From NCBI RefSeq assembly GCF_004784475.1, contig NZ_SRRT01000005.1, positions 124,001 through 188,000 of the forward strand: DNA of 64,000 nucleotides, in the 5' to 3' direction. This stretch comes from Streptomyces bauhiniae (GTDB taxonomy: Bacteria; Actinomycetota; Actinomycetes; Streptomycetales; Streptomycetaceae). The position numbers and the translations under genes were made by a program. Of this stretch, positions 8,689-17,156 are shown in pieces; within the stretch, counting starts at the first letter, position 1, and each line of letters begins with the position of its first letter. The notes under the pieces are model-generated. The model saw nothing but the letters and a program-made list of their open reading frames with translations. It made no database searches and was not told the origin of the DNA.

Positions 8689-10154
8689 ACGGGCGCCCGC
8701 TGCCGTGCAGCCCCGGCGAGATCGGCAGCCTGTTCCTGTTCGAGCGGCTGTCGCCCGAGCAGTTGGGCCGGCTGTGCCGGGAGGGCCGGGTGGAGCTGTT
8801 CGAACCGGGCCCGGTGTACACCGAGGGCGACCCGGCGACCTGCTTCTACGTCCTGATCGAGGGCGCGGTCGTGCTCTCGCGGCGGATCGGCGCCGAGGAC
8901 GTGGCGGTGTCCCGGACCACCCAGCGCGGGGTGTACGGCGGCGCGATGCAGGCGTATCTCGGGGACCGGGTGCGGCAGTTGTACAACAACTCGATGCGGG
9001 TGACGGAGCCGACCCGGTTCTTCGTGCTGCCCGCGCCGGTGTTCGCGGAGGTCATGCGGGCCTGGTTCCCGATGGCGGTGCATCTGCTGGAGGGGCTGTT
9101 CTTCGGCTCCAAGAGCACCCAGGCGGCCATCGGGCAGCGCGAACGGCTGCTGGCGCTGGGCTCGTTGTCGGCCGGGCTCACCCATGAGCTGAACAACCCG
9201 GCGGCGGCCGCGGTACGGGCCACCTCCACCCTGCGGGAACGGGTGGCGCGGATGCGGCACAAGCTGGCGCTGATCGCGGAGGGGCCGTTCTCCCGTGACG
9301 CGCTGGCGAGCCTGATCGAGATCCAGGAGCGCACCGCCGAGCGGGTCGCCAAGGCGCCGGTGCTGGGTCCGCTGGAGGCGGCCGACCGGGAGGACGCGCT
9401 CGCGGACTGGCTGACCGACCACGGCATCGAGGACGGCTGGCGGCTCGCCCCGGTGTTCGTGCAAGCCGGGCTGGACGCCGACTGGCTGGAGCGGGTGGCC
9501 AGCGCGGTGGACCAGGAGATCCTGGGCGGCGCGGTGGGCTGGCTCAACTACACCATCGAGACCGAGCTGTTGATGAACGAGATCGAGGACGCCACCACCC
9601 GCGTCTCCCAACTGGTCGACGCCGCCAAGCAGTACACCCAGCTCGACCGGGCGCCGTTCCGCGTGGTGGACGTGCACGAACTCCTCGACAGCACCTTGCT
9701 GATGCTCTCCGGCAAACTCGGCCCGCACATCGAGGTGGTGCGCAGTTACGACCGTACGCTGCCCTCGCTGCCGGGCTATCCGGCGGAGCTGAACCAGGTG
9801 TGGACCAACCTGATCGACAACGCGGTGTCCGCGATGACCCAGGACGGCGGCGGGGGCACGCTGACCGTGCGGACGGCGCGGGACGGCGAGCTGGCGCTGG
9901 TGGAGTTCGCGGACACCGGGCCCGGTGTGCCGCCCGAGATCCGGGAGCGGATCTTCGACCCGTTCTTCACCACCAAGCCGGTCGGCGCGGGTACCGGTCT
10001 GGGGCTGGACATCTCGCGGCGGATCGTCGTCGACAAGCACCGCGGCACCCTGCGGCTGGAGTCGGCCCCCGGCGACACCCGCTTCCAGGTCCGCCTGCCA
10101 CTGACCGCGGACGCCACGTCCGGCGAGACCCCGAGAGCCCAGGAGGGCGCATGA
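8685..10154 (+). CDS. Cyclic-nucleotide-binding-domain sensor histidine kinase
   Basis: 489 residues starting at GTG 8685, which overlaps the previous stop as GTGA. Residues about 15-135 form a CRP-like cyclic-nucleotide-binding/cupin domain (FLFERLSPEQLGRLCREG..ELFEPGPVYTEGD..FYVLIEG). Residues 155-240 hold the dimerisation/phosphotransfer helix with H167 in LSAGLTHELNNPAAA. The ATPase domain shows the N-box LNQVWTNLIDNAVSAM and G-boxes DTGPGVPPEIRERIFDPFFTTK and GTGLGLDIS. No membrane segment is seen, so the kinase is cytoplasmic and senses an internal ligand. The receiver of the upstream gene is the obvious phosphorylation partner. Longer in-frame ORFs upstream overlap the first gene and are rejected. 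Confidence 0.9.
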   Translation: MNGRPLPCSPGEIGSLFLFERLSPEQLGRLCREGRVELFEPGPVYTEGDPATCFYVLIEGAVVLSRRIGAEDVAVSRTTQRGVYGGAMQAYLGDRVRQLYNNSMRVTEPTRFFVLPAPVFAEVMRAWFPMAVHLLEGLFFGSKSTQAAIGQRERLLALGSLSAGLTHELNNPAAAAVRATSTLRERVARMRHKLALIAEGPFSRDALASLIEIQERTAERVAKAPVLGPLEAADREDALADWLTDHGIEDGWRLAPVFVQAGLDADWLERVASAVDQEILGGAVGWLNYTIETELLMNEIEDATTRVSQLVDAAKQYTQLDRAPFRVVDVHELLDSTLLMLSGKLGPHIEVVRSYDRTLPSLPGYPAELNQVWTNLIDNAVSAMTQDGGGGTLTVRTARDGELALVEFADTGPGVPPEIRERIFDPFFTTKPVGAGTGLGLDISRRIVVDKHRGTLRLESAPGDTRFQVRLPLTADATSGETPRAQEGA

Positions 10155-10501
10155 GTGAGGACACCGCGATCGACCCGTCCGTGCCGCCGAGCGGTACGGG
10201 GTGCGAGGAGTGCGAGAAGGCGGACAGTTGGTGGTTCCATCTGCGCCGCTGCGCGCGGTGCGGGCACATCGGGTGCTGTGACGACTCGCTGGGCAAGCAC
10301 GCCACCGCGCACTACCGGGAGACCGGCCATCCGGTGCTGCGCAGCTTCGAGCCGGGCGAGGACTGGTTCTGGAACTACGCCACGAAGGAACTGTACGAGT
10401 CCGGCCCCACGCTGGCCCCGCCCGAGAGCCACCCGGCCGACCAGCCGGTGCCGGGCCCGGCCGGACGGGTCCCGGCCGACTGGGCGCGGTTGCTGAGCTG
10501 A
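10151..10501 (+). CDS. Stand-alone UBP-type zinc-finger protein
   Basis: A 116-residue protein starting at ATG 10151 with AGGAGG just upstream and an ATGA overlap with the kinase stop. The Cys/His series C18, C21, C34, C37, C42 (C43 adjacent), H50, H54 and H60 is that of the UBP (BUZ/PAZ) zinc finger, known in eukaryotes for binding the free C-terminus of ubiquitin in deubiquitinases and HDAC6. The remaining 55 residues are a proline-rich tail with a W-rich segment (EDWFWNYATKE). Bacteria of this kind have no canonical ubiquitin, so the ligand is unknown; coupling to a kinase and a receiver-flavoprotein suggests an adaptor that reads a protein terminus or the kinase itself. Confidence 0.85.
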   Translation: MSEDTAIDPSVPPSGTGCEECEKADSWWFHLRRCARCGHIGCCDDSLGKHATAHYRETGHPVLRSFEPGEDWFWNYATKELYESGPTLAPPESHPADQPVPGPAGRVPADWARLLS

Positions 10502-10508
10502 CCCGGCG

Positions 10509-11717
10509 TCAGCGCCGGCAGTCCCGGCTCGGCGGGTCGACCGCCCCGGCGATGGCGCGCATGCCGTCGTCGTCGGGGTGGAGGTGGTCGCCGCTGTCCA
10601 GGTCGGGGCGCAGCCGGGCGGGGTCGCGGGGGTCGCGCAGCGCGCGGTCGATGTCGGCGACGGCGTCGAAGTCGCCGCCGGTGCGCACCCGGTGGTTGAC
10701 CTCCCGGCGCACCGCCTCGGCCTTCGGGTCCCACTGGAGCCAGCCCTTGAAGGGCGCGACGGTGGCGCCGACCACGCACAGGCCCGCCGCGTGGGCCCGC
10801 TTCGTGATCTCCCGGTAGCCCGCGACGATCTCGTCCGCGCTCGCGCCCTGGTGCGCCTTGAGGTCGTTGACGCCCTCGTAGAGGATCACCGTGCGCACAC
10901 CGGGCTGGGAGAGCACGTCCCGCTCCAGGCGGCGCCCGGCGCTGGGGCCGCCGTTGTTGTCGCTGAGGACCCGGTTGCCGGACATCCCCTCGTTGGCGAC
11001 GCCCATGCCGTCCGCGCGCAGCCGCCGGGCGAGGTCGTCGGGCCAGCGCCGGTCGAGTCCGGGCGTGGACCCCCACCCGTCGGTGATGGAGTCCCCGAGC
11101 GCGACGACCGCGCCGGTACGGGGGTGCGCGGGGCGTACGGAGACGGCGTCGAGATACCACCAGGAACCGGTCGTCAGCGCCCAGCCGGTGTCGCCGTCAG
11201 CGCCGGGGTCGGCGTCCCGGCCGAGGTAGGAGGTGGTGAGGGCCATCTCGTGGCCGGTGGCGGGCCCCCGGGCGTCCGGAGTGCGCAGGCTGACGGCGAG
11301 GCGGGCCCCGGCGGGGACGCGGCCGGGCAGCGGGTCGCTCCAGACGGCCTCGCCCGGAGGGACAGTGACGGTGTGCTTGCCGCCGAAGGTGAGCGCCCGG
11401 TTGCTGCCGGGCTTGAGCGCGGCCCCCTCGGCCTGGAGGCCCGCGTGGGCGGAGTCGACGGTGAGCGGTCGGTCCCCGTAGGCGTTGGACAGCCTCACGC
11501 GCAGGTCGCTCCCGCCCGCGCTGACCTTCACGATCAGCCGGTAGGCCCGGTCGGCGCCCTGTCCGACGCGCTGGGCGCTCGCGGCCCAGGTGACCACGCC
11601 GGAGCCGCGCACGGTGGCCCCGGCCGGCGGGGTGGCCGCCGGGGCGGGCGTCGCCTGACCGGCGAGGGCGAGCAGCAGGACGGCGGCCGCCCGGCACGCT
11701 CTCCCCCGGCCGCTCAC
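10509..11717 (-). CDS. Secreted SGNH/GDSL hydrolase
   Basis: About 402 residues from GTG 11717 (AAGGA upstream), followed by a Sec signal (ACRAAAVLLLALAGQATPAPAA). An N-terminal beta-rich part (about 30-195) precedes the hydrolase core. SGNH blocks are visible: GDSITDG with the nucleophile serine, the block II region ANEGMSGNRV, the asparagine block GVND, and the Asp-His pair in DSGDHLHPDDDG. Members are esterases, lipases or carbohydrate deacetylases; the substrate is not evident. The first 31 residues of the longer frame carry no signal and are excluded. It converges on the zinc-finger gene with 7 bases between. Confidence 0.86.
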   Translation of the reverse strand: MSGRGRACRAAAVLLLALAGQATPAPAATPPAGATVRGSGVVTWAASAQRVGQGADRAYRLIVKVSAGGSDLRVRLSNAYGDRPLTVDSAHAGLQAEGAALKPGSNRALTFGGKHTVTVPPGEAVWSDPLPGRVPAGARLAVSLRTPDARGPATGHEMALTTSYLGRDADPGADGDTGWALTTGSWWYLDAVSVRPAHPRTGAVVALGDSITDGWGSTPGLDRRWPDDLARRLRADGMGVANEGMSGNRVLSDNNGGPSAGRRLERDVLSQPGVRTVILYEGVNDLKAHQGASADEIVAGYREITKRAHAAGLCVVGATVAPFKGWLQWDPKAEAVRREVNHRVRTGGDFDAVADIDRALRDPRDPARLRPDLDSGDHLHPDDDGMRAIAGAVDPPSRDCRR

Positions 11718-11812
11718 CTGGCCGGTTCCTTCGTCTGGCCCATGCCTGTGATGGTCCCGCCGACGCCCGCGCCCCGCACCTCGGTACGTTCCGTGTCCGC
11801 TCAAGCACAACA

Positions 11813-11842
11813 GCCCCGCCCCGCACGAGGGCGGGACGGGGC
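11813..11842 (-). terminator. Hairpin after the M4 peptidase gene
   Basis: Arms 11813-11824 and 11831-11842 pair over 12 positions with one mismatch (GCCCCGCCCCGC against GCGGGACGGGGC), with a 6-base loop. It lies 21 bases beyond the M4 peptidase stop on the minus strand. G+C-rich and without a clear T run, as is common in Streptomyces. Confidence 0.6.
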
Positions 11843-11862
11843 CTTGTCGGAGCCGGGGTGCG

Positions 11863-13659
11863 TCAGCGGTTCGCCGGGGTGTTGGCGGCCTTGACGTTGA
11901 CCGCGGCCCAGGCCCGGTCGACGGTCCGGTACTCGGTGCTCGTCGCGCCGTACAGGTCCCTGGCCGCGTTCAGCGTCGCCACACGGGCGTCGTGGAAGTC
12001 GGTGGTGGAGACCATGTAGCGGGTCAGGGCGCGGTAGAAGACCGCCGTGGCCTTGGCGCGGCCGATGCCCTTGACGGCGCCGCCGTCGTAGGTCGGCGAG
12101 TCGTAGGAGACGCCGCCGATCTTCTTCTTGCCGCTGCCCTCGGCGAGGAGGTAGTACGCGTGCGAGGAGACGCCGGAACCGGCGTGCACCTCGGTGTCGT
12201 ACGTGGCCTTCGACCAGTAGTCGACGGTGCCCTCCAGCTTGTCCAGGGAGGGGCGGTCGAGACGGCGCAGGAACTTCTGCTTCAGGCCCAGCTTCTCGCC
12301 CAGCAGGTAGTTCGGCGGGTTCTTCGCGTTGGCGGCGAAGAACTCCACGTTGGAGCCGAAGATGTCAGCGAGGGACTCGTTGAGCGAGCCCGGTTCGCCG
12401 TACTGGTTGCCGTCGCGGTCGACGTAGGTCGGCTCCAGCTTGGCGGTGGCGTCGACCACGCCGTGGGTCAGCTCGTGCCCGGTGACGTCGAGGACGACCA
12501 GCGGCTTCTTGATCATGTCGTCGCCGTCGCCGTACAGCATGCAGCCGCACGCCGGGTCCCAGAAGGCGTTGCCGACCCCGCGGCCCCAGTGGACCATCGC
12601 GCGGGCGGCCTTGCCGTTGTTGGCGATGCCCGACCGGTTGAAGGTCTTCTTGTAGAAGTCCAGGGTCTTGGTGATGCCGTACTGGGCGTCGGCGGCCGCG
12701 CTGTTGCGGTTGCTCGTGCTCCCGTTGCCCCAGACGTTGCCGGTACCGGTGATCGCGGTGCCGCTGCCGAAGGACTCGGTGTACTTGCCCTTGGCGTCCC
12801 GCGTCTCGGTGTTGTACCGGGTGGGGTCCTTGAGCTGGAAGTGGCCGCGCGAGGTCTGCGTGGTGGTCAGCGGGACGCTGCCCGCGAACAGGGTCTTGCC
12901 GGTGCCGCGCGCGGTCGCCGGGTAGCCCGAGGCACCCGAGGTGATGCCCGCGAGGAGGCTCGGCGCACTCTGGGCGGAGGTGGACGGGGTGACCGTCTCG
13001 CCGCGCGCCCGCAGCGCCTTGCGGAGCTTCGGCGAGAGGAACTCGTCCGCGTCCGGGGCGTTGCTGCGGACCTCGCCGGTGACGGCGTCCACGACGACCG
13101 TGCGGGTGCCGCTCGCGCCGTCCAGGGCACTGCCGGTGACGGTGACCCGGTAGGCGAGGGCGGTCTCGCCGTCGCGCGCGTCGACGACGAGTTCGGCGGT
13201 CCCGGCGTCACCCTCGGCGGCGTCGGCCGCCTTGGCGGCTGCCTGCCTGGGGGTGATCCGGGCGTCGGAGGCGGTGGCCTGGACGGACTGGCCGGCCGCG
13301 GTGGTCACGCCGGTGTAGGCGAGCTGCCGGTCGAGGTGGACGACCAGGTCGCCGCCGAGCACCGGCATGCCGCTGTGGGCGCGCTGGAAGCGGACGTGAC
13401 GGCCGCCCTCGGGGTCGAACATGACGTCCTGCACGCGGAGTTCGTCACCCGTGCCGACCCCGGAGGCGTCGGCGTGGGCGACGGCGGCCGCGCGGGCGGC
13501 GTTCACCACGGGGGCGGTCCGTGCGGCGGTCCGGACGCCTTCGGCGGCCGTGCGGGCCGTCGAGGGCGCGGGGCGGGCGAAGGCCGTGCCGGCCAGGCCC
13601 GTGGCCGCCGTCGCCACCGCGACGGCGACGGCCACACTGCGTATGTGCGGTCTGCGCAC
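11863..13659 (-). CDS. Secreted M4 (thermolysin-like) metallopeptidase with propeptide
   Basis: About 598 residues from GTG 13659, chosen because AAGGA lies 10 bases upstream and a signal peptide (RRPHIRSVAVAVAVATAATGLAGTAFA) starts there; ATG 13695 has no Shine-Dalgarno. A fungalysin/thermolysin propeptide and PepSY region cover about 50-215. The catalytic part has zinc ligands H395 and H399 with E396 in HELTH, the third ligand E428 in GSLNESLADIFG, and a late VHAGSGVSSHAYYLLAEGSGK segment holding the transition-state histidine. The enzyme is secreted as a zymogen and degrades proteins. A C-terminal hairpin terminator ends the unit. Confidence 0.92.
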   Translation of the reverse strand: MRRPHIRSVAVAVAVATAATGLAGTAFARPAPSTARTAAEGVRTAARTAPVVNAARAAAVAHADASGVGTGDELRVQDVMFDPEGGRHVRFQRAHSGMPVLGGDLVVHLDRQLAYTGVTTAAGQSVQATASDARITPRQAAAKAADAAEGDAGTAELVVDARDGETALAYRVTVTGSALDGASGTRTVVVDAVTGEVRSNAPDADEFLSPKLRKALRARGETVTPSTSAQSAPSLLAGITSGASGYPATARGTGKTLFAGSVPLTTTQTSRGHFQLKDPTRYNTETRDAKGKYTESFGSGTAITGTGNVWGNGSTSNRNSAAADAQYGITKTLDFYKKTFNRSGIANNGKAARAMVHWGRGVGNAFWDPACGCMLYGDGDDMIKKPLVVLDVTGHELTHGVVDATAKLEPTYVDRDGNQYGEPGSLNESLADIFGSNVEFFAANAKNPPNYLLGEKLGLKQKFLRRLDRPSLDKLEGTVDYWSKATYDTEVHAGSGVSSHAYYLLAEGSGKKKIGGVSYDSPTYDGGAVKGIGRAKATAVFYRALTRYMVSTTDFHDARVATLNAARDLYGATSTEYRTVDRAWAAVNVKAANTPANR

Positions 13660-13973
13660 CAGGGGTTGTTCCTTCGTTCGACGGCGGCCGGGCATGCCGG
13701 ACGCCGTGACACATGGCGCCGTTGGGCGGCCATCGGGGCAGGCGGATCGCGCCCCGAAGGTTCACCCTTTCGGATGAGTCATGGCCACGTAAAGAAGGAA
13801 TGATCCATTTCGCTGTTCTCCGGGACAATCCTTTACCCAAAGGACACCCCGGAGTGATCACCGCATGGCCGACTGTGTGTCGACTGGGGAGACGGGCCGT
13901 CAATCCCCTAGGTTCCAGGCCGGAATGTGACGCATGTCGCAGCAACGGCGGTGTGGACGGGAGTGGTGGCCTG
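13660..13973. other. 314-base divergent promoter region, M4 peptidase / serine hydrolase
   Basis: No convincing gene is present. The central part, about 13775-13870, is relatively A+T-rich and should hold both promoters. A short inverted repeat CCTTT-ACCC-AAAGG is at 13830-13843. No clear -35/-10 pair can be assigned with confidence. Confidence 0.5.
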
Positions 13974-15188
13974 ATGGTCTCGGCAACGGTGGGCAGGAGC
14001 GCGGTACTCGGGGCGGTGGCGCTGTCGCTCCTCGTCGTCCCGGCACAGGCGGCGACCGGGGAGAAGAGTGCGGCGGCCGCGCTCCCCGCGCCCGACACGG
14101 CGGGCGTGGACGGGGTGCTGCGCACGGTCCGCGCCCAGGGCGCCCCGGCCGCGCTGGCCCGGATCGACGACCAGGGCCGCAGCCATCTGATCAGCCGGGG
14201 CGTCGCCGACCGGGGCACCGGCCGCGCGGCCAGCACCGCCGACCGGTTCCGCATCGGCAGCGTGACCAAGACGTTCTCCTCGGTCGTCCTGCTCCAACTG
14301 GCCGACGAGGGCAAGCTGGACCTGGACGCCCCGGTGAACCGGTACCTGCCGAAGCTGCTGCCGGGCGACGCCATCACCGTGCGGCACGTGCTGAGCCACC
14401 GCAGCGGGCTGTACGACTACACCAACGACATGTTCGCCCAGAGCGTCTCCGGCTTCGAGGCCGTGCGGAACAAGGTGTTCACCTACCCCCAGTTGGTCGC
14501 GCTGTCCCTGAAGAAGCCGCGCGTCAACGCGCCCGGCGCGGCCTACTCGTACTCCAACACCAACTTCGTGGTGGCGGGCATGCTCATCGAGAAGCTCACC
14601 GGACGCCCGGTCAAGGAGGCGTACCAGAACCGGATCATGGGCCCACTGACGCTGCGGGACACCTTCTACGTCCACCCGGACACCAGGATCCCCGGCCGGT
14701 TCGCGCGCGGCTATCTGACCCCGGACCGGTCCGGCGACCCGCTGGTCGACGCGACCGAGCAGACCGTGTCCTGGGCGCAGAGCGCGGGCGCCGTCATCTC
14801 CACCGCCAAGGACCTCAACACCTTCTACGCGGCGCTGCTCGGCGGCAAGCTGCTCTCCGCCGCCCAACTGGCGCAGATGGAGCGCTTCACCAAGGTCGAC
14901 GCCACCACCGCCTACGGCCTGGGTCTGCGCCGCCGGGACCTGTCCTGCGGGGTGTCGGTGTACGGGCACACGGGCGCCGTACAGGGCTACTACACCTACG
15001 CGTTCGCCACGAAGGACGGCAAGCGGGCGCTGACGGCGGTGGCCACCACCTCCAACAACGGCAAGGTCCTCAACGCGCTGGCGGGCGCCCTGGAGCCGGC
15101 GTTCTGCGGCAAGAGCGCCAAGCAGCGGCGCGGCCCGGCGCTGGTGGAGCGCAACGCGGACATCGCCCCGGCCTCCCCGGCGCGCTGA
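13974..15188 (+). CDS. Exported serine hydrolase, beta-lactamase / D-Ala-D-Ala carboxypeptidase (S12) family
   Basis: 404 residues from ATG 13974 with a Sec signal (about 1-27, ending PAQAA). Active-site motifs are S96-V-T-K99, Y193-S-N195 (in YSYSNTN) and YGHTG (near 333) in place of KTG. HTG and YSN together are typical of S12 D,D-peptidases, DD-esterases and class C-like hydrolases. No Pfam-type C-terminal extension is seen. It may trim D-Ala peptides or esters outside the cell; it is not evidence of clinical beta-lactam resistance. It is divergent from the M4 peptidase. Confidence 0.88.
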   Translation: MVSATVGRSAVLGAVALSLLVVPAQAATGEKSAAAALPAPDTAGVDGVLRTVRAQGAPAALARIDDQGRSHLISRGVADRGTGRAASTADRFRIGSVTKTFSSVVLLQLADEGKLDLDAPVNRYLPKLLPGDAITVRHVLSHRSGLYDYTNDMFAQSVSGFEAVRNKVFTYPQLVALSLKKPRVNAPGAAYSYSNTNFVVAGMLIEKLTGRPVKEAYQNRIMGPLTLRDTFYVHPDTRIPGRFARGYLTPDRSGDPLVDATEQTVSWAQSAGAVISTAKDLNTFYAALLGGKLLSAAQLAQMERFTKVDATTAYGLGLRRRDLSCGVSVYGHTGAVQGYYTYAFATKDGKRALTAVATTSNNGKVLNALAGALEPAFCGKSAKQRRGPALVERNADIAPASPAR

Positions 15189-15260
15189 ACTCCCCGTCCC
15201 GGACGCCCCGTCGCTCGCGTGATCTTGGCGGAACGGGTCCGTCCGGGACACCATGCGCTC

Positions 15261-15938
15261 ATGAAGGGTGACCTCTTTTCCAGTGAGCACATGGTCCGTC
15301 CGGCCGTCGAGCCGGGGATGGCGATAGAGAACGGCAAGTGCGTCAGATACGCGGTGGACGGTGAGATGCTCGCCCGCCAGGGCGCGATGATCGCCCACCG
15401 GGGCAGCCTCCAGTTCGAGCGCAAGGGCCAGGGCGTGGGCGGCATGCTCAAGCGCGCGGTGACCGGCGAGGGGCTGCCCCTGATGGTGGTGCGCGGGCGG
15501 GGCGAGGCGTGGTTCGCGCACGAGGCGCAGAACTGTTTCATCGTCGAGGTGGAGCCCGGCGACCAGTTCACCGTCAACGGCCGCAACGTGCTGTGTTTCG
15601 ACGCCTCGCTGTCCTACGAGATCAAGACGGTGAAGGGCTCCGGCATCGCGGGCGGCGGCCTGTTCAACAGCGTCTTCAGCGGGCACGGCAGACTCGGCCT
15701 GATGTGCGAGGGCAACCCGCTGGTGATCCCGGTCTCCGAGCAGGCGCCGGTGTATGTCGACACGGACGCGGTGGTCGGCTGGACCGCGAACCTGCGCACC
15801 TCGCTGCACCGCTCGCAGTCCATCGGCTCGATGCTGCGCGGCGGTTCGGGCGAAGCCGTCCAGCTCATGCTCCAGGGCGAGGGCGTCGTGGTGGTCCGGC
15901 CCAGCGAGGCCACCCCGCAGAAGCCCCAACAGCACTGA
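15261..15938 (+). CDS. AIM24 family protein
   Basis: 225 residues of almost entirely beta structure with the glycine-rich pattern of the AIM24/TerB-associated family: GEMLARQGAMIAHRGSLQFE, MLKRAVTGEGLPLMVVRGRGEAWFA, EVEPGDQFTVNGRNVLCFDASLSYEIKTVKG, GLMCEGNPLVIPVS and LQGEGVVVVRPSE. The fold is a trimeric pseudo-barrel; cellular function is not established. The ATG at 15261 is used; upstream codons to 15219 have no support. It stands alone between oppositely unrelated genes. Confidence 0.85.
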   Translation: MKGDLFSSEHMVRPAVEPGMAIENGKCVRYAVDGEMLARQGAMIAHRGSLQFERKGQGVGGMLKRAVTGEGLPLMVVRGRGEAWFAHEAQNCFIVEVEPGDQFTVNGRNVLCFDASLSYEIKTVKGSGIAGGGLFNSVFSGHGRLGLMCEGNPLVIPVSEQAPVYVDTDAVVGWTANLRTSLHRSQSIGSMLRGGSGEAVQLMLQGEGVVVVRPSEATPQKPQQH

Positions 15939-16087
15939 TTCTGTACGGGGGTTCCCCGCGCCACTCGGAGTGATCCGCGTCGCACGGGCAACCCCCGTCG
16001 CCGTACCCGCGTCTTGCCCCACGACCGACCACGCCCCGGCTCCCCCGGTGGACCGGGGCGATTCGCCCGCGTGCTATTCGCGGCGCG

Positions 16088-16104
16088 TATACACGTGGTG
16101 TATA
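16088..16104. promoter_or_regulatory. Inverted repeat TATACAC-GTG-GTGTATA before the TPR gene
   Basis: Perfect 7-base arms at 16088-16094 and 16098-16104 with a 3-base spacer, 11 bases upstream of ATG 16116. It is A+T-rich against a G+C-rich background and overlaps the place expected for the -10 region or leader, so it is a likely operator for the TPR/polyprenyl synthase pair. The regulator is not identified in the window. Confidence 0.6.
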
Positions 16105-16115
16105 GAAGGGTTCAC

Positions 16116-17156
16116 ATGTACGGCAAGGCTTTCGCCCCGGAGTATCAGGGCGCCCTGACCACCCTGTCCGTCAATTCCTCGCTGACCGAGGTGCTCGCCG
16201 AGGGGCTGGAGCGGCTGCGCGAGGCCGAGCGGGCCGGGCACCCCGCCGAGGTGGCCCGCTGCGGTCTCGCGGTCGCCGAGGCGCACCGCCGGCTCGGCAG
16301 CACGGCGGAGGCCGACCGGGCGTGGAAGGCGAGTTACCGCGCGGCCCGTACGGCCGGGGACACCGGGGCGATGGCGTGGGCGCTGTGGAGCGGGGGCACG
16401 CTGGCCCGGCAGCGCGGGGCGTTCCCGCTGGCCTGGCGGCTGCTGGGGCTGGCGGCCGAACTCGGCGAGCGCGGCGGTGACATCGTGGTCCGGGGCTACT
16501 CGCTGGCCGGGCTCGCGGAGACGGGGCGCATCCAGGGCGACTACGCGGCGGTGGGCCGGCTGCACGAACAACTGCTGGCCGAGGCCCGCAGGCGCGGCGA
16601 GGCCCGGCACACGGTGTGGGCGCTGGAGGGCATCGCCCAGATGCACCGCAACACCGGTGACTTCGAGGGGGCGTACGCGCTGTTCGAGGAGGCGGCGGAG
16701 ATAGCCGAGCGCGCCGACGACCGGCGCGGTCACGCCTGGGCGCTGCGCGGGCTCGCGGACATCCTCTCGGCGCGCGACGGGGACACCGGCCGGGCGCTGG
16801 AGCTGCTGTCGCGGGCGGAGGAGACGTGCCGGACGATGAACCTGTCCAGCGCGCTCGCCTACAACCACAAGATGCGCGGCAACGTCCTCTACCGTGCCGG
16901 GCGTTACGAGGAGGCGCGGGACCTGTACGGCCTGGCGCTGTCCGAGTTCCGCACGATGGACGAACCCCGTGGCGAGGCGCTGTCCCGCCTCGGTCTGGCC
17001 AAGTCGCTGGCCCGGCTCGGCCGCGACCCGGGGGAGACGGCGGCCGAACTGGCCGAGCTGTCCGTGGTGTTGGAGCGCTCGGGGCTGCGGCACGCGCGGG
17101 AGATGGTGGCGCGGGCGCAGGCCGAGTTCGTGCCCGAGGCGGAGGGCGCCCGGTGA
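16116..17156 (+). CDS. Tetratricopeptide-repeat protein
   Basis: 346 residues from ATG 16116 (GAAGGG upstream). It is built of about seven helical repeats of TPR type, for example AWALWSGGTLARQRGAFPLAWRLLGLAAELGE, HTVWALEGIAQMHRNTGDFEGAYALFEEAAEIAE and AYNHKMRGNVLYRAGRYEEARDLYGLALSEF. There is no DNA-binding or enzymatic domain, so it is a protein-protein scaffold. The stop overlaps the next gene's GTG (GTGA), implying stoichiometric production with the polyprenyl synthase and a possible physical partnership. Confidence 0.87.
   Translation: MYGKAFAPEYQGALTTLSVNSSLTEVLAEGLERLREAERAGHPAEVARCGLAVAEAHRRLGSTAEADRAWKASYRAARTAGDTGAMAWALWSGGTLARQRGAFPLAWRLLGLAAELGERGGDIVVRGYSLAGLAETGRIQGDYAAVGRLHEQLLAEARRRGEARHTVWALEGIAQMHRNTGDFEGAYALFEEAAEIAERADDRRGHAWALRGLADILSARDGDTGRALELLSRAEETCRTMNLSSALAYNHKMRGNVLYRAGRYEEARDLYGLALSEFRTMDEPRGEALSRLGLAKSLARLGRDPGETAAELAELSVVLERSGLRHAREMVARAQAEFVPEAEGAR

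Noticed and set aside
13974..15188. Beta-lactamase
   Set aside because: SVTK, YSN and HTG fit the S12 family at large; nothing shows beta-lactam hydrolysis.
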